DNA of 30,609 bases, taken from an uncultured Oscillospiraceae bacterium. Lineage in GTDB: Bacteria > Bacillota > Clostridia > Oscillospirales > Acutalibacteraceae. Positions 22,449 through 30,609 of this stretch are shown piece by piece. The notes under the pieces were generated by a model that was given only the letters and a program-made list of their open reading frames with translations, was not told the DNA's origin and searched no databases. The stretch is from assembly GCA_900546735.1 (NCBI GenBank), contig URDW01000004.1, positions 1 to 30,609 on the forward strand, read 5' to 3'. Both the position numbers and the translations under genes were made by a program. Positions within the stretch are counted from its first letter, which is position 1. Each line of letters starts with the position of its first letter.

Positions 22449-22935
22449 ATGAAAAAGAAAAAAGTTTGGTTTCGTTTCGGCGCGGCCGAGCTGGATGGCG
22501 ATGCTTACGGGCGGCTGGGCCGATTACAACGGCATTGACGACAACGGCCAGACAAAAGACCCGGACGTTAAAACGTTTTTGACCAAAATTGCTGAAACGG
22601 GCAGGGCAGTCTCGTTCACCACTTCCTGGCGCGAGCACACGTCCACCAGCTATCAGCCCGACATCGTTTCGGCTATCGAGACCGGCCTGCCGGCGGAGTA
22701 TACGCACCAGATCGATGACGCGGCCACCTATTACCAGGTGCTTTCGTATGTGGCAAAGCCGCAGGGCGCTGAAAAAACGGCGCAGGAGGACTGGCTGATC
22801 ATCATATCTACCGACCACGGCGGCACGGGCACGAGCCATGGCGGCCAGACGCCGTTTGAGCGCATGACCTGGCTGGCGTGCAACAAAACGGTTGAACTCA
22901 GCGAAGAAAACAAAACTTTTGCACTCACCAAATAA
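22449..22935 (+). pseudogene. decayed alkaline-phosphatase-superfamily gene
   Basis: The second reading frame (from about 22477) encodes RPSWMAMLTGGWADYNGI, then TGRAVSFTTSWREHTSTSYQ and DWLIIISTDHGGTGTSHGG: parts of a nucleotide-pyrophosphatase/alkaline phosphatase-type protein. The start (ATG 22449, with RBS and promoter) is in another frame and reads MKKKK before breaking off, so the N-terminal signal and first metal-binding motifs are lost and the frames are joined wrongly. A further internal loss is likely because HQIDDAATYYQVLSYV is followed almost at once by EDWLIII, where complete relatives carry a metal-binding segment. It is therefore read as a remnant with at least two deletions. 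Confidence 0.7.
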
Positions 22936-22993
22936 TTGCAGCGAAAGCTGCCGCTTGGCTGTGAAATACAGAGCTCTGATAAGGGTGCAAAAA

Positions 22994-23025
22994 GCGTTGA
23001 AGCCGTTATGGCTTCAACGCTTTTT
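22994..23025. terminator. bidirectional terminator
   Basis: An 11-base perfect stem (22994-23004 with 23010-23020, loop GTTAT), five A before and five T after. It ends the GH89 operon leftward and the remnant gene rightward. Confidence 0.9.
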
Positions 23026-23082
23026 CTTGTGTTTGCGTATTTGTGTTTTCTGTTTGCCCGGCTTTCAGCGGCGTGCCAGTTT

Positions 23083-25203
23083 TTACAGGCCCCACTTTTT
23101 GGCGTATTTCTTTGCCGGGCCGATCACGTCTGAATTCATGGGCGCGGCATATTCGCGGTATTCCTTTAACCAGGAAAGCTCAAATTGGTTCAGCTTTTTG
23201 CCAAACGGGTAGGTTTTATACCAAAACCGGCCGACGTAGCCGTCGCCTGTGATGAGCAGCGGCATTCTCTTGTTGTTCAGGCAGTTGAGCACATATTCGT
23301 AAAACATTTTCCAGCGCCTGTAGTAATACTCTTTGATCAGCCCGCTCCATTCACGCCAAGCATAGTCGTAAAGCGCCGAGGTGTTTGCACGGATGTCGCC
23401 CCATGAGGTCAAAAGCGTGCGTGCGTTCAAATCAAAGTAGCGTTTTTCTTCATCGTCGCTTGCCAGTGCATGGCAGTCGTTTATCCAGCGGGAAAAGCAA
23501 AATTCCTTCCGGTGCGACAAAAGCGTGTCCAGGTCTGCCAGCAGGCTCAGCTGATCGCGGGCAATTTTTTCTGCGGCTGCGGCGTCTTTTTTCTTACAAG
23601 CGGCGGCAAATTGCGGCTGCGTATCGTAAAAGCGGTTGCTCATGGCCTGGCGCATAAGGTCGCAAAGGTCGTACTGGTATGCGTCAGACGATTTGTATTC
23701 GTCACTGACGGACAAAAACAGGATGACCGCCTTTTCAAATTTTGCCGTGTCGTAATACAGCTTGTTTTTACAGCACGGGCCGGCTTTTTTGGGTACCATC
23801 TGCGGTCTGGAGGCAATGGCGGAGCCGACCCCGTTTTCCTTGTAGCCGTCGCTGCGGTAGCATGTCTCCAGCAGCAGGTCCCAGACCTTTCGCAGGGTAT
23901 CGCTGTACTTGCCGTAACGGCGCAGAATGTATTTGTCAAGCCACTTGTCCAGGTCGATCGGCTTAGCTGCCGTCAGCAGTTCAAACTGCAAATCGTAAAC
24001 AACGGGGTTTTGCTCGATCCCCTCCATGAACATGCCGGTGCCCACCACGTTTGCGCCGCCGTTTTTCAGCTTGCTGTATACGTTTTCACTGTGTTTTTTA
24101 AGCTTGCCCTGCATGGAATTTTTACCGCCGAAGTCGTGCAGCATGCCGGAGATGACCGGGTAGCCCCAGCAGTTTTGGTTTTTCGGCGTTTTCTCGCTGT
24201 TCAGGTCCAGGATCAGCAGCCGGTCTTTCGGCACGGCTTTTACAATGTGTTTGCGCATCGTCCAGGCCTGCATGACCCAAACGGAACCGGCGTCAAAGCT
24301 CTCATAAAGCCGGTTGATGGCCTTGCCCACATCGTTTAAGTATTTTTTGCTGGATTTCGGCGGCGTGCCCTCGTGAAACGGGTCGCAGGCAATAAAGTGG
24401 TGATTGCCGAAAAGCGCTTCCAATTTTTGCAGGTATACGGTGCCGAATTCAAAAAACAGCGGGTCTAGCGGGTCAAGCTGCGCGGTTTTCGGGTAAAGGC
24501 ACCAGCCTCGTTGCATCAGGATCTTTGCCTTTGGGTATTTCTTTTTCAGCAGCGTGGGCACATGGCCGGAAAAGCCCTGCTGAATGGGCTGCATGCCGAA
24601 TTCCAGATACCGGTTCAGGATCTTTCTGCCAAGCTCCAGCCGCTCGTAAACGTACTTTTCGTTTTTCGGGGGCAGATAGCTGTCGATGTTCGTCATCAGC
24701 TGCCAGGCCCAGAACGCCGGGCCGGAAATAAAACCGAGCGCCTCGTCTTTTGTAAAGCCGAATGCCAGCAGCGTTTCGTACCAGACAGCCTCCGTGCCGA
24801 CGACGGCCAGCGGCATGTTGATGCCGTTCATGGCCATGAAGTCGATCTCTTTTTCCCAGCGGGCAAAATCCCACCAGCACATAGAGTAATCGAGCGTGCA
24901 GTAATTCATGTAGACCCTGTACTTCTGCTCGATCTGCTTGCGGTATTCACCGGAAAACATTTCCAGGCGGTCAATATGTATCTGCTGGTTTGCGCACCAC
25001 GAAAGCTGCACGTTGCAGTATTTTTTCAGGTAACAGTAAATGCCGTGAAATGCAGAGATGTAGTTGTTCGCTTTTACCCGGACTTTTCCGTCCTGCGCCG
25101 TGATGCAGAAAAAGTCTTTTTCGCCTTTTTCAAATTGTACGGTAAACGCATCTTTAAAATCCGGCAAGTTTCTTTGCAGAAAGTCTGAAACGGCCTTGTC
25201 CAT
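23083..25203 (-). CDS. alpha-N-acetylglucosaminidase, GH89
   Basis: The protein has 706 residues of the GH89 (NAGLU-like) type. It should release terminal alpha-linked N-acetylglucosamine, as in heparan sulfate or gastric-mucin type glycans. Family features: the N-terminal beta domain with FHGIYCYLKKYCNVQLSW, the barrel segment YRVYMNYCTLDYSMCWWDF, NGINMPLAVVGTEAVWY, the acid/base region CDPFHEG, and the nucleophile region MFMEGIEQN. No signal peptide, unlike most secreted host-glycan enzymes, so it probably acts in the cytoplasm on imported sugars. ATG 25203 follows GGAGG; an upstream extension to 25356 would run into the sulfatase end. It forms a leftward operon with the sulfatase gene. Confidence 0.93.
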   Translation of the reverse strand: MDKAVSDFLQRNLPDFKDAFTVQFEKGEKDFFCITAQDGKVRVKANNYISAFHGIYCYLKKYCNVQLSWCANQQIHIDRLEMFSGEYRKQIEQKYRVYMNYCTLDYSMCWWDFARWEKEIDFMAMNGINMPLAVVGTEAVWYETLLAFGFTKDEALGFISGPAFWAWQLMTNIDSYLPPKNEKYVYERLELGRKILNRYLEFGMQPIQQGFSGHVPTLLKKKYPKAKILMQRGWCLYPKTAQLDPLDPLFFEFGTVYLQKLEALFGNHHFIACDPFHEGTPPKSSKKYLNDVGKAINRLYESFDAGSVWVMQAWTMRKHIVKAVPKDRLLILDLNSEKTPKNQNCWGYPVISGMLHDFGGKNSMQGKLKKHSENVYSKLKNGGANVVGTGMFMEGIEQNPVVYDLQFELLTAAKPIDLDKWLDKYILRRYGKYSDTLRKVWDLLLETCYRSDGYKENGVGSAIASRPQMVPKKAGPCCKNKLYYDTAKFEKAVILFLSVSDEYKSSDAYQYDLCDLMRQAMSNRFYDTQPQFAAACKKKDAAAAEKIARDQLSLLADLDTLLSHRKEFCFSRWINDCHALASDDEEKRYFDLNARTLLTSWGDIRANTSALYDYAWREWSGLIKEYYYRRWKMFYEYVLNCLNNKRMPLLITGDGYVGRFWYKTYPFGKKLNQFELSWLKEYREYAAPMNSDVIGPAKKYAKKWGL

Positions 25204-25342
25204 GGTTGCCTCCGTTAGGTTAAGATTTGTACAGTTGGAACAACGGTACATGTTATGGTTTTTTGGGAGGGTATATGTAAAGCCTTTTGCTGCCGGGCAT
25301 TCTGTCTGCCCGGTGAAAAGCGCCGGCTCCGGCTGTGCTCTG

Positions 25343-27034
25343 TCAGGAACTGGCAATGCGCGGCATCGGGATCGGCTCGTTTTTCAGCCGGTCGTTCAGG
25401 CAGGCGAGCAGCAGCCGCGTTTTTATCTGCAGGCACGCCGGGTTTTGCCACATGTTTTCGCGGCTTTCGGTTTGAAACAGGCCGTCGTTTGCGTCTGCGC
25501 CGTCTGCCGCGATGCGCAGGGTGTAGCCGCCGTCTGTAAAGCCGGTTTCTTCTTCGCCGTTTTTCTGCAGTTCGGCTTTTAGAAAACGGCAAAGCATTTC
25601 GGCCTTCAGCGGCAGTTTGTCTGCTTCGTCCCAAAGGTTGCGGTGCTCTTTCGGGTCGCTTTGCAAATCGTAAAGCTCGCCGTAGGCGTGCCCTTCGTGC
25701 ACGGTGATCTTGCAGCGCGGTTCAATGTATGTGCGCAGGTCAAGCGTGTGCGGCTCGTGCCGGTTTTCGCACACGGCCCACGGCCGGGCCGGCGCTTCCT
25801 TTCCGCTCCACACGGCGCTTTGGTCAAAGCCCTGCATCTGCGGGGGAATCTCAATGCCGCAGCGGTGCAGCAGCGTCGGCGCCAGGTCGCACAGCGACTG
25901 CAGCGCGTCGCTGCGCACGCCGGGCGGGGTAAAGCCCTTGTACCGCACGATCAGCGGCACACGCAGCAGATCTTCGTAGTGAAACAGGCATTTGTGGCGA
26001 AAGCCGTGCTGGCCGAACAGGTCGCCGTGGTCGGTCGTGAAGATCACGATCGTGTTCTCGTCCATTTCAAGCGCTTTCAGTCGGTCCAGGATTTTGCCGA
26101 TGTATTTGTCCATGAACGACACCATGCCCCAGGCATACGCCAGCTGCCGCTTCAGCTCCTTCGGCCGGTAAAGGTGCCGGTACAGCCCGTGTATGCCGTA
26201 GCCGCTTTCCCGGTAGGGTTTAAAGTTAGGCAACGGCTTGAACACCTCGCGGAAGTAAGGCGGGTTCTTCTCGTGCTCTTTAAAGGAAAAAGGGTCAAGC
26301 TCCATGTCGCTTGGGCTGTACATTTTGTCCCACGGGGCCGGCACAAGCTGCGGGTAGTGCGGGTCCGGGAAGCTGGCCCACAGGAAAAAGGGCGAGCCGT
26401 CTTTTTTGTATGTATCCAGCTGCGCGCAGGCGCGCTGGGCAATCCAGGTATTGTAATGGTATTTTTCGGGTATCTTCCATCTGCCCATCGCTTTCTGGCG
26501 CATGCGCCCGGTCGGGCGGAAGAAATATTTGCGCCACTCTTTAAAGCCGTTTTCCTCCATCCACATGGCGTAGTGGTGGCCCACCCAGTGCTCGGCCGTG
26601 TGGTTGCGCAGCAGCTCAATGTGGTCGAATCCGTAAAAAACGTCGTGAAACTGGCGCCAAAAAGCAAAGTCCTGCCCTTTTTCCAGTGTTTCCAGGGAAG
26701 GGTACTGCGGCGTGGAGGCCGTGGGCTGAAAGTGCGCTTTGCCGATCAGCGCTGTTTTGTAGCCGTTTTGCCGCAGAATGCCCGGCAGGGTCGGCACGTC
26801 TTCCGGCAGCTTGGTGCCAAGGCTCCAGCAGCCGTGGTGCGACGGGTACATGCCGGTCAGAATGCTGGAGCGGCTGGGCGAGCAGGTGGGGTTGGTGCAG
26901 TAGGCGCGGTCAAACAGCATGCCTTCGGCGGCCAGACTGTCCAGGTTCGGTGTTTTCAGTTTTGCGTTCTGGCAGCCCAGCATGGAATAATGCTGCTGGT
27001 CAGAGGTGATCAGAAGGATGTTTGGTCTGCGCAT
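25343..27034 (-). CDS. sulfatase (formylglycine-dependent, type I)
   Basis: The protein has 563 residues. RPNILLITSDQQ (3-14) supplies the metal-binding Asp, and the C-x-P-S-R signature is at residues 51-55 (CSPSR), where Cys51 would be oxidised to formylglycine by an anaerobic sulfatase-maturing enzyme encoded elsewhere. GKAHF and FTTDHGD are further metal or sulfate-binding motifs. No signal peptide. Beside GH89 it probably removes sulfate from N-acetylglucosamine or a related glucosamine so that GH89 can act, or acts before it in the same pathway; O- or N-sulfate preference cannot be told. It is the first gene of the operon, with a strong promoter at 27071-27099. Confidence 0.93.
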   Translation of the reverse strand: MRRPNILLITSDQQHYSMLGCQNAKLKTPNLDSLAAEGMLFDRAYCTNPTCSPSRSSILTGMYPSHHGCWSLGTKLPEDVPTLPGILRQNGYKTALIGKAHFQPTASTPQYPSLETLEKGQDFAFWRQFHDVFYGFDHIELLRNHTAEHWVGHHYAMWMEENGFKEWRKYFFRPTGRMRQKAMGRWKIPEKYHYNTWIAQRACAQLDTYKKDGSPFFLWASFPDPHYPQLVPAPWDKMYSPSDMELDPFSFKEHEKNPPYFREVFKPLPNFKPYRESGYGIHGLYRHLYRPKELKRQLAYAWGMVSFMDKYIGKILDRLKALEMDENTIVIFTTDHGDLFGQHGFRHKCLFHYEDLLRVPLIVRYKGFTPPGVRSDALQSLCDLAPTLLHRCGIEIPPQMQGFDQSAVWSGKEAPARPWAVCENRHEPHTLDLRTYIEPRCKITVHEGHAYGELYDLQSDPKEHRNLWDEADKLPLKAEMLCRFLKAELQKNGEEETGFTDGGYTLRIAADGADANDGLFQTESRENMWQNPACLQIKTRLLLACLNDRLKNEPIPMPRIASS

Positions 27035-27070
27035 ACGGCCGGCTCCTTTTCGGTTCAGTATCCCAAGCTC

Positions 27071-27099
27071 AGTATAGCGTAGGCGTGCCGGTCTGTCAA
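27071..27099 (-). promoter_or_regulatory. promoter of the sulfatase-GH89 operon
   Basis: TTGACA (27099-27094) and TATACT (27076-27071) on the minus strand with a 17-base spacer. Confidence 0.85.
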
Positions 27100-27197
27100 T
27101 GTGCAGGGCAAAAGTATTTTGCGCCCGGTGTTCTGGAAATATTGCATAAAACGGCGGTCTGTTTGTTGTAGAAACCGATGAATTTTTGTGCGCCGGA

Positions 27198-27226
27198 TTG
27201 TCAAGCGGAGAATATTGTACTATAAT
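27198..27226 (+). promoter_or_regulatory. promoter of the metallophosphoesterase gene
   Basis: TTGTCA (27198-27203) and TATAAT (27221-27226) with a 17-base spacer. It is divergent from the sulfatase promoter. Confidence 0.78.
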
Positions 27227-27277
27227 TAAATCGGCATTTTGGCATATTTTTTGTGTAAGGACAGAGGGTATATAATT

Positions 27278-28219
27278 ATGATCGGAATGCTTCGCCGGCT
27301 GATTGCCGTGTTTATGACGCTGTTTGTCTTTTTTCCATGGGAGGCCACGGCCATTTCGCCCATGCAGGCCGGGCAGCCGGACGAGATCCGGCTCAATGTG
27401 AGTATTTTCTCAGACGGCCACATGGAAGGCAATAACCGCACGCGCTTCGTCAACCACGCCAATGCGTTTCGCGACATTTCGGGCGCCGAAACGCCGGTAG
27501 ACGCCGCCGTTTTGGTGGGCGACAACACCATGAACGGGCAGGAGGTCGAGTATCTGATCCTCTACGGTCTGATGCACCGGTACTTAACGGTGGACAATGT
27601 GCTGATCGCACCGGGCAACCATGAACTCTGCAAGGAAAACGAGTACGAAAAGTATTTCCGCCGCTTTATGCAGTATAACCGCGATTTTTACGGCTATCCG
27701 AATGAAACGGCCTATTTCAGCCGCGACATCCATGGCTACAAGCTGATTATAATGGCGACCGAAGCAGACAGCAAGGTGCAGGCGTATCACTCGCCCGAAC
27801 AGCTTGCCTGGCTCAAAAGCGAGCTGGCTGAGGCCGCTGCGGCCGGAAAACCGGCGTTCGTGTTCAACCATAACCCGATCGACGGCAAATTTCAGCACAA
27901 GTGGCCGGGCGCCGACGTCGGGCCGCAGGGCGCAGAGCTCGATTCGATCCTGCACAGCTGCGGCACGCAGGTGTTTTACTTCTCCGGCCATCTGCATATG
28001 GGCATTTATGAAAACGGCAACGGTCTGACGCAGGAGGACAATGTGGTCTATGTCAACGTGCCGGGCTTCGGCGAGGAATGCCTGTACGGCGACTTGATCG
28101 ACGCCGGCATGGGCTGGCAGATGGAGGTTTATGACGACCGTGTTGTGCTGCGCCTGCGCAATTTTGCCGAAAGCCGCTGGGTAGACGGCTATACTTATAC
28201 CTATGCACTGACGCAGTGA
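27278..28219 (+). CDS. secreted calcineurin-like metallophosphoesterase
   Basis: The protein has 313 residues. A hydrophobic N-terminus (MLRRLIAVFMTLFVFFPWEA, residues 4-23) looks like a signal peptide with cleavage near residue 25. The five metallophosphoesterase motifs are seen: FSDGH (44-48, Asp46 and His48), VGDN (80-83), GNHE (113-116), FNHNP and SGHLHMG. It should hydrolyse a phosphomonoester or diester outside the membrane with two metal ions; the substrate is unknown. ATG 27278 follows GAGGG, with its own promoter. No terminator with a T-run follows, so transcription may continue into the GH18-like gene. Confidence 0.88.
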   Translation: MIGMLRRLIAVFMTLFVFFPWEATAISPMQAGQPDEIRLNVSIFSDGHMEGNNRTRFVNHANAFRDISGAETPVDAAVLVGDNTMNGQEVEYLILYGLMHRYLTVDNVLIAPGNHELCKENEYEKYFRRFMQYNRDFYGYPNETAYFSRDIHGYKLIIMATEADSKVQAYHSPEQLAWLKSELAEAAAAGKPAFVFNHNPIDGKFQHKWPGADVGPQGAELDSILHSCGTQVFYFSGHLHMGIYENGNGLTQEDNVVYVNVPGFGEECLYGDLIDAGMGWQMEVYDDRVVLRLRNFAESRWVDGYTYTYALTQ

Positions 28220-28304
28220 CCGCCGGCCTGCCGCATATTGCAGGCACGGGGAGTGCGTAGTTCACACTTTTGAATTTTATTCTTTTCTTTGGGGGTTATT
28301 TGCA

Positions 28305-29657
28305 ATGCAGCAGAAAGATGCGACGCTGCCCGCACTTTGTACGCCGCCCGGCGCAAAGCCGCTGCGGTTTGCCTGCACGCGTTTTCCCGCGCTGGAAAAC
28401 GCCGTGCCCGGTGCGGCAAAGGGGCAGCGCGTGCCCGGCGGTGAAGAGGTGCGTTTGGTTTTTTCGCACCAAACGGCGGTCAACACCGTTGCGCTTGGCG
28501 AAATCGGCGCAAACTGTGTGTCGGTTTCTCTTTATGGGGAAGATGCAAATGGGCAGCGGCAGCTGCTTTACCAAAGCGACGGCATCGGCCGGATGCTGTA
28601 CTGTGTGTTCGACACGGCGCAGGTCTGTGCGCTGGTGCTGACGGTGCGCGGGGAGGCCGGCCGGGCAGTGCATCTGCGCTTTTTGCAGGCCTACTGCCTG
28701 CACCGCGGCGCGAAAAAGGATTTTCGCGTAACGGTCTATTATCCGCTGGATACCGGTTCAAACTATTTCAGCAGCCGTACGGACGATCCGGATCTGCTGC
28801 GTGATCTGGATCTTATTACAGATTTGGTCCTGATCGGCGGCGTTCGTTTTTTGAAAAACGGCCAGCTGCAGTATGATGAAAAGACGCTCACGCGCGAACT
28901 GGCGGCGCTTCGCCAAATCATCGGCGGCCGGCCGGTGCGTATCTGGTACTGTATTTTAAATCCGCCCAGTACCAGTGGAAGAGGGCGGCTTTCCAACCGC
29001 GATTCGGTTTTTGCCATTCGCCGCCATCTGGGCACGCTGATTGAAAATATCGTTTCTTTTTGCGAAAAGTATGATTTCTGCGGCATTGACTTTGACTGGG
29101 AATTTCCGTACCTGCCGCACATCTGGCGGCTGCACGGCAAGCTTCTGGTCGAGCTGAAAAAGGCGCTTTTGCCCCGCGGGCGGCTGCTTTCGGCGGCGTT
29201 TGCGCCGTGGAACATCTGGCTGCAGCCTGCGGCGAAAGAAAGCCTGGATTTTGTCAACGTCATGGCTTACGACTGGCCGAAGAACCGGCGCCGCTACCAT
29301 GCGGAGTTTTACAGCTGCCATGTGTTCAGCGCAGCCTATTTCCTGAAGAAGAACTTCCCTAAGAAAAAGCTGTTGCTCGGCGTGCCGTTTTACGGCAACA
29401 CCTGCGACCGTAAAAAGCTGGCGCAAAGGGACTACAGCGGGTTTGATGTGCGTGACGCGTGGCAAAACACGGGCACCTTTGACGGACGGCCGTACTATTT
29501 CAACAGCTGTGCCATGATCCGCAGCAAAGCGGCCTATACGCGCGACTTTGGCTTTGGCGGCGTTATGGTCTGGTGCGGTATGGGCGACCGTGCGCGGGCA
29601 AGCGGTCTGAGCCTGTTTGAGGCGCTGAAAACCGGATTGGACCTTTCATCTGATTAA
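28305..29657 (+). CDS. GH18-like (chitinase/ENGase-type) protein
   Basis: The protein has 450 residues. The C-terminal part (about 140-445) is a GH18 barrel with CGIDFDWEFP at 259-267, giving Asp262, Asp264 and the catalytic Glu266 of the DxxDxDxE motif (the first acidic position is Cys259). VNVMAYDWP and the final GGVMVWCGMGD are the usual substrate-binding strands. The N-terminal 135 residues are beta-rich with no family I recognise, possibly a discoidin-like carbohydrate-binding part. There is no signal peptide, so action on imported chitooligosaccharide or N-glycan pieces is likely. The loss of the first Asp leaves some doubt about catalysis. Start: ATG 28305, with GGGGG about nine bases upstream. 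Confidence 0.83.
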   Translation: MQQKDATLPALCTPPGAKPLRFACTRFPALENAVPGAAKGQRVPGGEEVRLVFSHQTAVNTVALGEIGANCVSVSLYGEDANGQRQLLYQSDGIGRMLYCVFDTAQVCALVLTVRGEAGRAVHLRFLQAYCLHRGAKKDFRVTVYYPLDTGSNYFSSRTDDPDLLRDLDLITDLVLIGGVRFLKNGQLQYDEKTLTRELAALRQIIGGRPVRIWYCILNPPSTSGRGRLSNRDSVFAIRRHLGTLIENIVSFCEKYDFCGIDFDWEFPYLPHIWRLHGKLLVELKKALLPRGRLLSAAFAPWNIWLQPAAKESLDFVNVMAYDWPKNRRRYHAEFYSCHVFSAAYFLKKNFPKKKLLLGVPFYGNTCDRKKLAQRDYSGFDVRDAWQNTGTFDGRPYYFNSCAMIRSKAAYTRDFGFGGVMVWCGMGDRARASGLSLFEALKTGLDLSSD

Positions 29658-29686
29658 CTTCTGCTTTGCCGAAAGGAGGCAAAAAC

Positions 29687-30526
29687 ATGGTCAAAAAATA
29701 TCGGCCGTACATTTTGTTTTTCTACGCTGCGTCGGTCTGTGCGCTGATCGCCGGTGCGTTTGTGGATCTGAAGCTGGACATTTGGCTGAACGATCCCGGC
29801 GACGCGTTTTCGGTCTGGCTGCAGAACACCGGCGAAATGCCGTCGCGCCTGATCTGTCCGTTTGCCGGCACGGTGCTGTTTTACACCTGTGAAAAAAAGT
29901 GGCAAAAGGCGGCCGGTTTTCTGATCGCGATCGGCGGTTCGGCTTACTTTGGCTACTATGTGGGCAAATACTTTTTTGTGGAGCAGTACCGCATGGCGTT
30001 CAGCCTCCTCTGGGGCGTCGGCTTTGGGCTTTTTGTGCTGCTGTTTGCCTCTAAGATCCGCCTTTCAAAAGATACGGCGGCCGCGCTGCGCACGCTGGCT
30101 GTGGCCGGCATCGTGGTCATGGCCGTGCAGCTTTGCGCGATCGAGGGCATGAAATACCTTTGGGGGCGCGTGCGTTTTCGCGACCTTCTGGCCGCCGGCA
30201 GTTACGACGCGTTCACGCCCTGGTATCAAATCAACGGCATCAACGGCAACAAGTCGTTCCCAAGCGGTCACACGGCCGGCGCCGCCATGAGCTACCTTTT
30301 CATGCTTTTGCCGTATGCAAGCGAAAAGTGGCGCAAAAGGTATGTTCTGCTTTTTGCCGGGCCGTTTGTGTACACTTCGGCCGTAGCGTTTACCCGGCTG
30401 GTCGTGGGCGCGCATTATTTAAGCGATGTGGCCATGGGCGGCATCGTGGGCTTTACGACGGTCCTTATCGCCATGGCGGTTTTGGAGAAAAACGGGCAAA
30501 AATGGCATCTTTTGCCGGCTGTTTAA
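29687..30526 (+). CDS. PAP2-family membrane phosphatase
   Basis: The protein has 279 residues and about six membrane helices. The three PAP2 motifs are present: a K-x6-R form at Lys156 to Arg163 (KYLWGRVR), PSGH at 192-195, and R-x5-H-x3-D at Arg237 to Asp247 (RLVVGAHYLSD). It should dephosphorylate a lipid phosphate or undecaprenyl pyrophosphate at the membrane. Start: ATG 29687 with AAAGGAGG nine bases upstream; an upstream in-frame ATG at 29666 overlaps this site. It begins 29 bases after the GH18-like gene and so is probably in the same transcript. A terminator follows at 30548-30568. Confidence 0.92.
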   Translation: MVKKYRPYILFFYAASVCALIAGAFVDLKLDIWLNDPGDAFSVWLQNTGEMPSRLICPFAGTVLFYTCEKKWQKAAGFLIAIGGSAYFGYYVGKYFFVEQYRMAFSLLWGVGFGLFVLLFASKIRLSKDTAAALRTLAVAGIVVMAVQLCAIEGMKYLWGRVRFRDLLAAGSYDAFTPWYQINGINGNKSFPSGHTAGAAMSYLFMLLPYASEKWRKRYVLLFAGPFVYTSAVAFTRLVVGAHYLSDVAMGGIVGFTTVLIAMAVLEKNGQKWHLLPAV

Positions 30527-30547
30527 TTTAAAAGTATAAAAAGAAAA

Positions 30548-30568
30548 GACGGCCAAAGCCGTCTTTTT
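30548..30568 (+). terminator. terminator of the PAP2 gene
   Basis: GACGGC (30548-30553) and GCCGTC (30558-30563) with loop CAAA, flanked by AAAA on the left and five T on the right. Confidence 0.85.
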
Positions 30569-30609
30569 CAGCGTGTCAAAAAAGGTGTGCTTGCAACAAA
30601 TTGTACAGC

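Noticed and set aside
25643..27082. A 479-codon open frame opposite the sulfatase
   Set aside because: It mirrors the sulfatase codons, shows no family features and lacks a ribosome binding site.

Overview
The window looks like chromosome of a gut-type, spore-forming member of the Clostridia (Oscillospirales/Ruminococcaceae-like). The basis is an alpha/beta-type small acid-soluble spore protein at 20671-20862, GC-rich genes with strong AGGAGG-type ribosome binding sites, near-consensus sigma-A promoters with 17-base spacers, and a set of glycan-degrading enzymes (GH28, GH36, GH89, sulfatase, GH18-like). The species cannot be fixed from the sequence alone.

Region 1 (1 to about 5530) is most of an integrated mobilizable element abutting the 3' end of guaA. 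A divergent XRE-type regulator (+) faces a leftward operon of excisionase-like HTH protein, tyrosine integrase, MobC-like protein, RepA-like ATPase and MobV relaxase. Between rep and mob lie 9-base iterons and several perfect inverted repeats. The element's right end is next to the guaA stop codon; its left end is not recognisable and may lie outside the window.

Region 2 (5531-8479) is the purine operon purA-guaA (leftward), with a consensus promoter and a leader hairpin that resembles an attenuator.

Region 3 (8507-14503) holds a GH28-family protein, then a leftward operon (unknown beta-rich protein, PHP metallohydrolase, GH36 alpha-galactosidase), a PI-PLC-like protein, and a small XRE regulator whose promoter carries two tandem palindromes.

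Region 4 (about 14504-16801) is a foreign island. An AT-rich FMN riboswitch with terminator precedes ribU (riboflavin ECF transporter S component) and a riboflavin kinase fused to an OmpR-type winged-helix domain. The AT-rich part stops at the kinase stop codon and is followed at once by a GC-rich structured leader and a sigma-70-like gene of the kind found on clostridial conjugative elements. The kinase/winged-helix fusion beside an FMN riboswitch is the most unusual system seen here: it suggests a flavin uptake, trapping and sensing module carried as mobile-element cargo, comparable in layout to Bacillus RibR.

Region 5 (16853-23025) contains a membrane-anchored glycerophosphodiester phosphodiesterase and a nitroreductase-like protein in one operon, asparagine synthetase, the spore protein, a lipoprotein serine hydrolase, and a decayed alkaline-phosphatase-superfamily gene that keeps its promoter.

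Region 6 (23083-30568) holds a sulfatase-GH89 operon, a secreted metallophosphoesterase, a GH18-like protein and a PAP2 phosphatase. No tRNA, rRNA or CRISPR array was seen.
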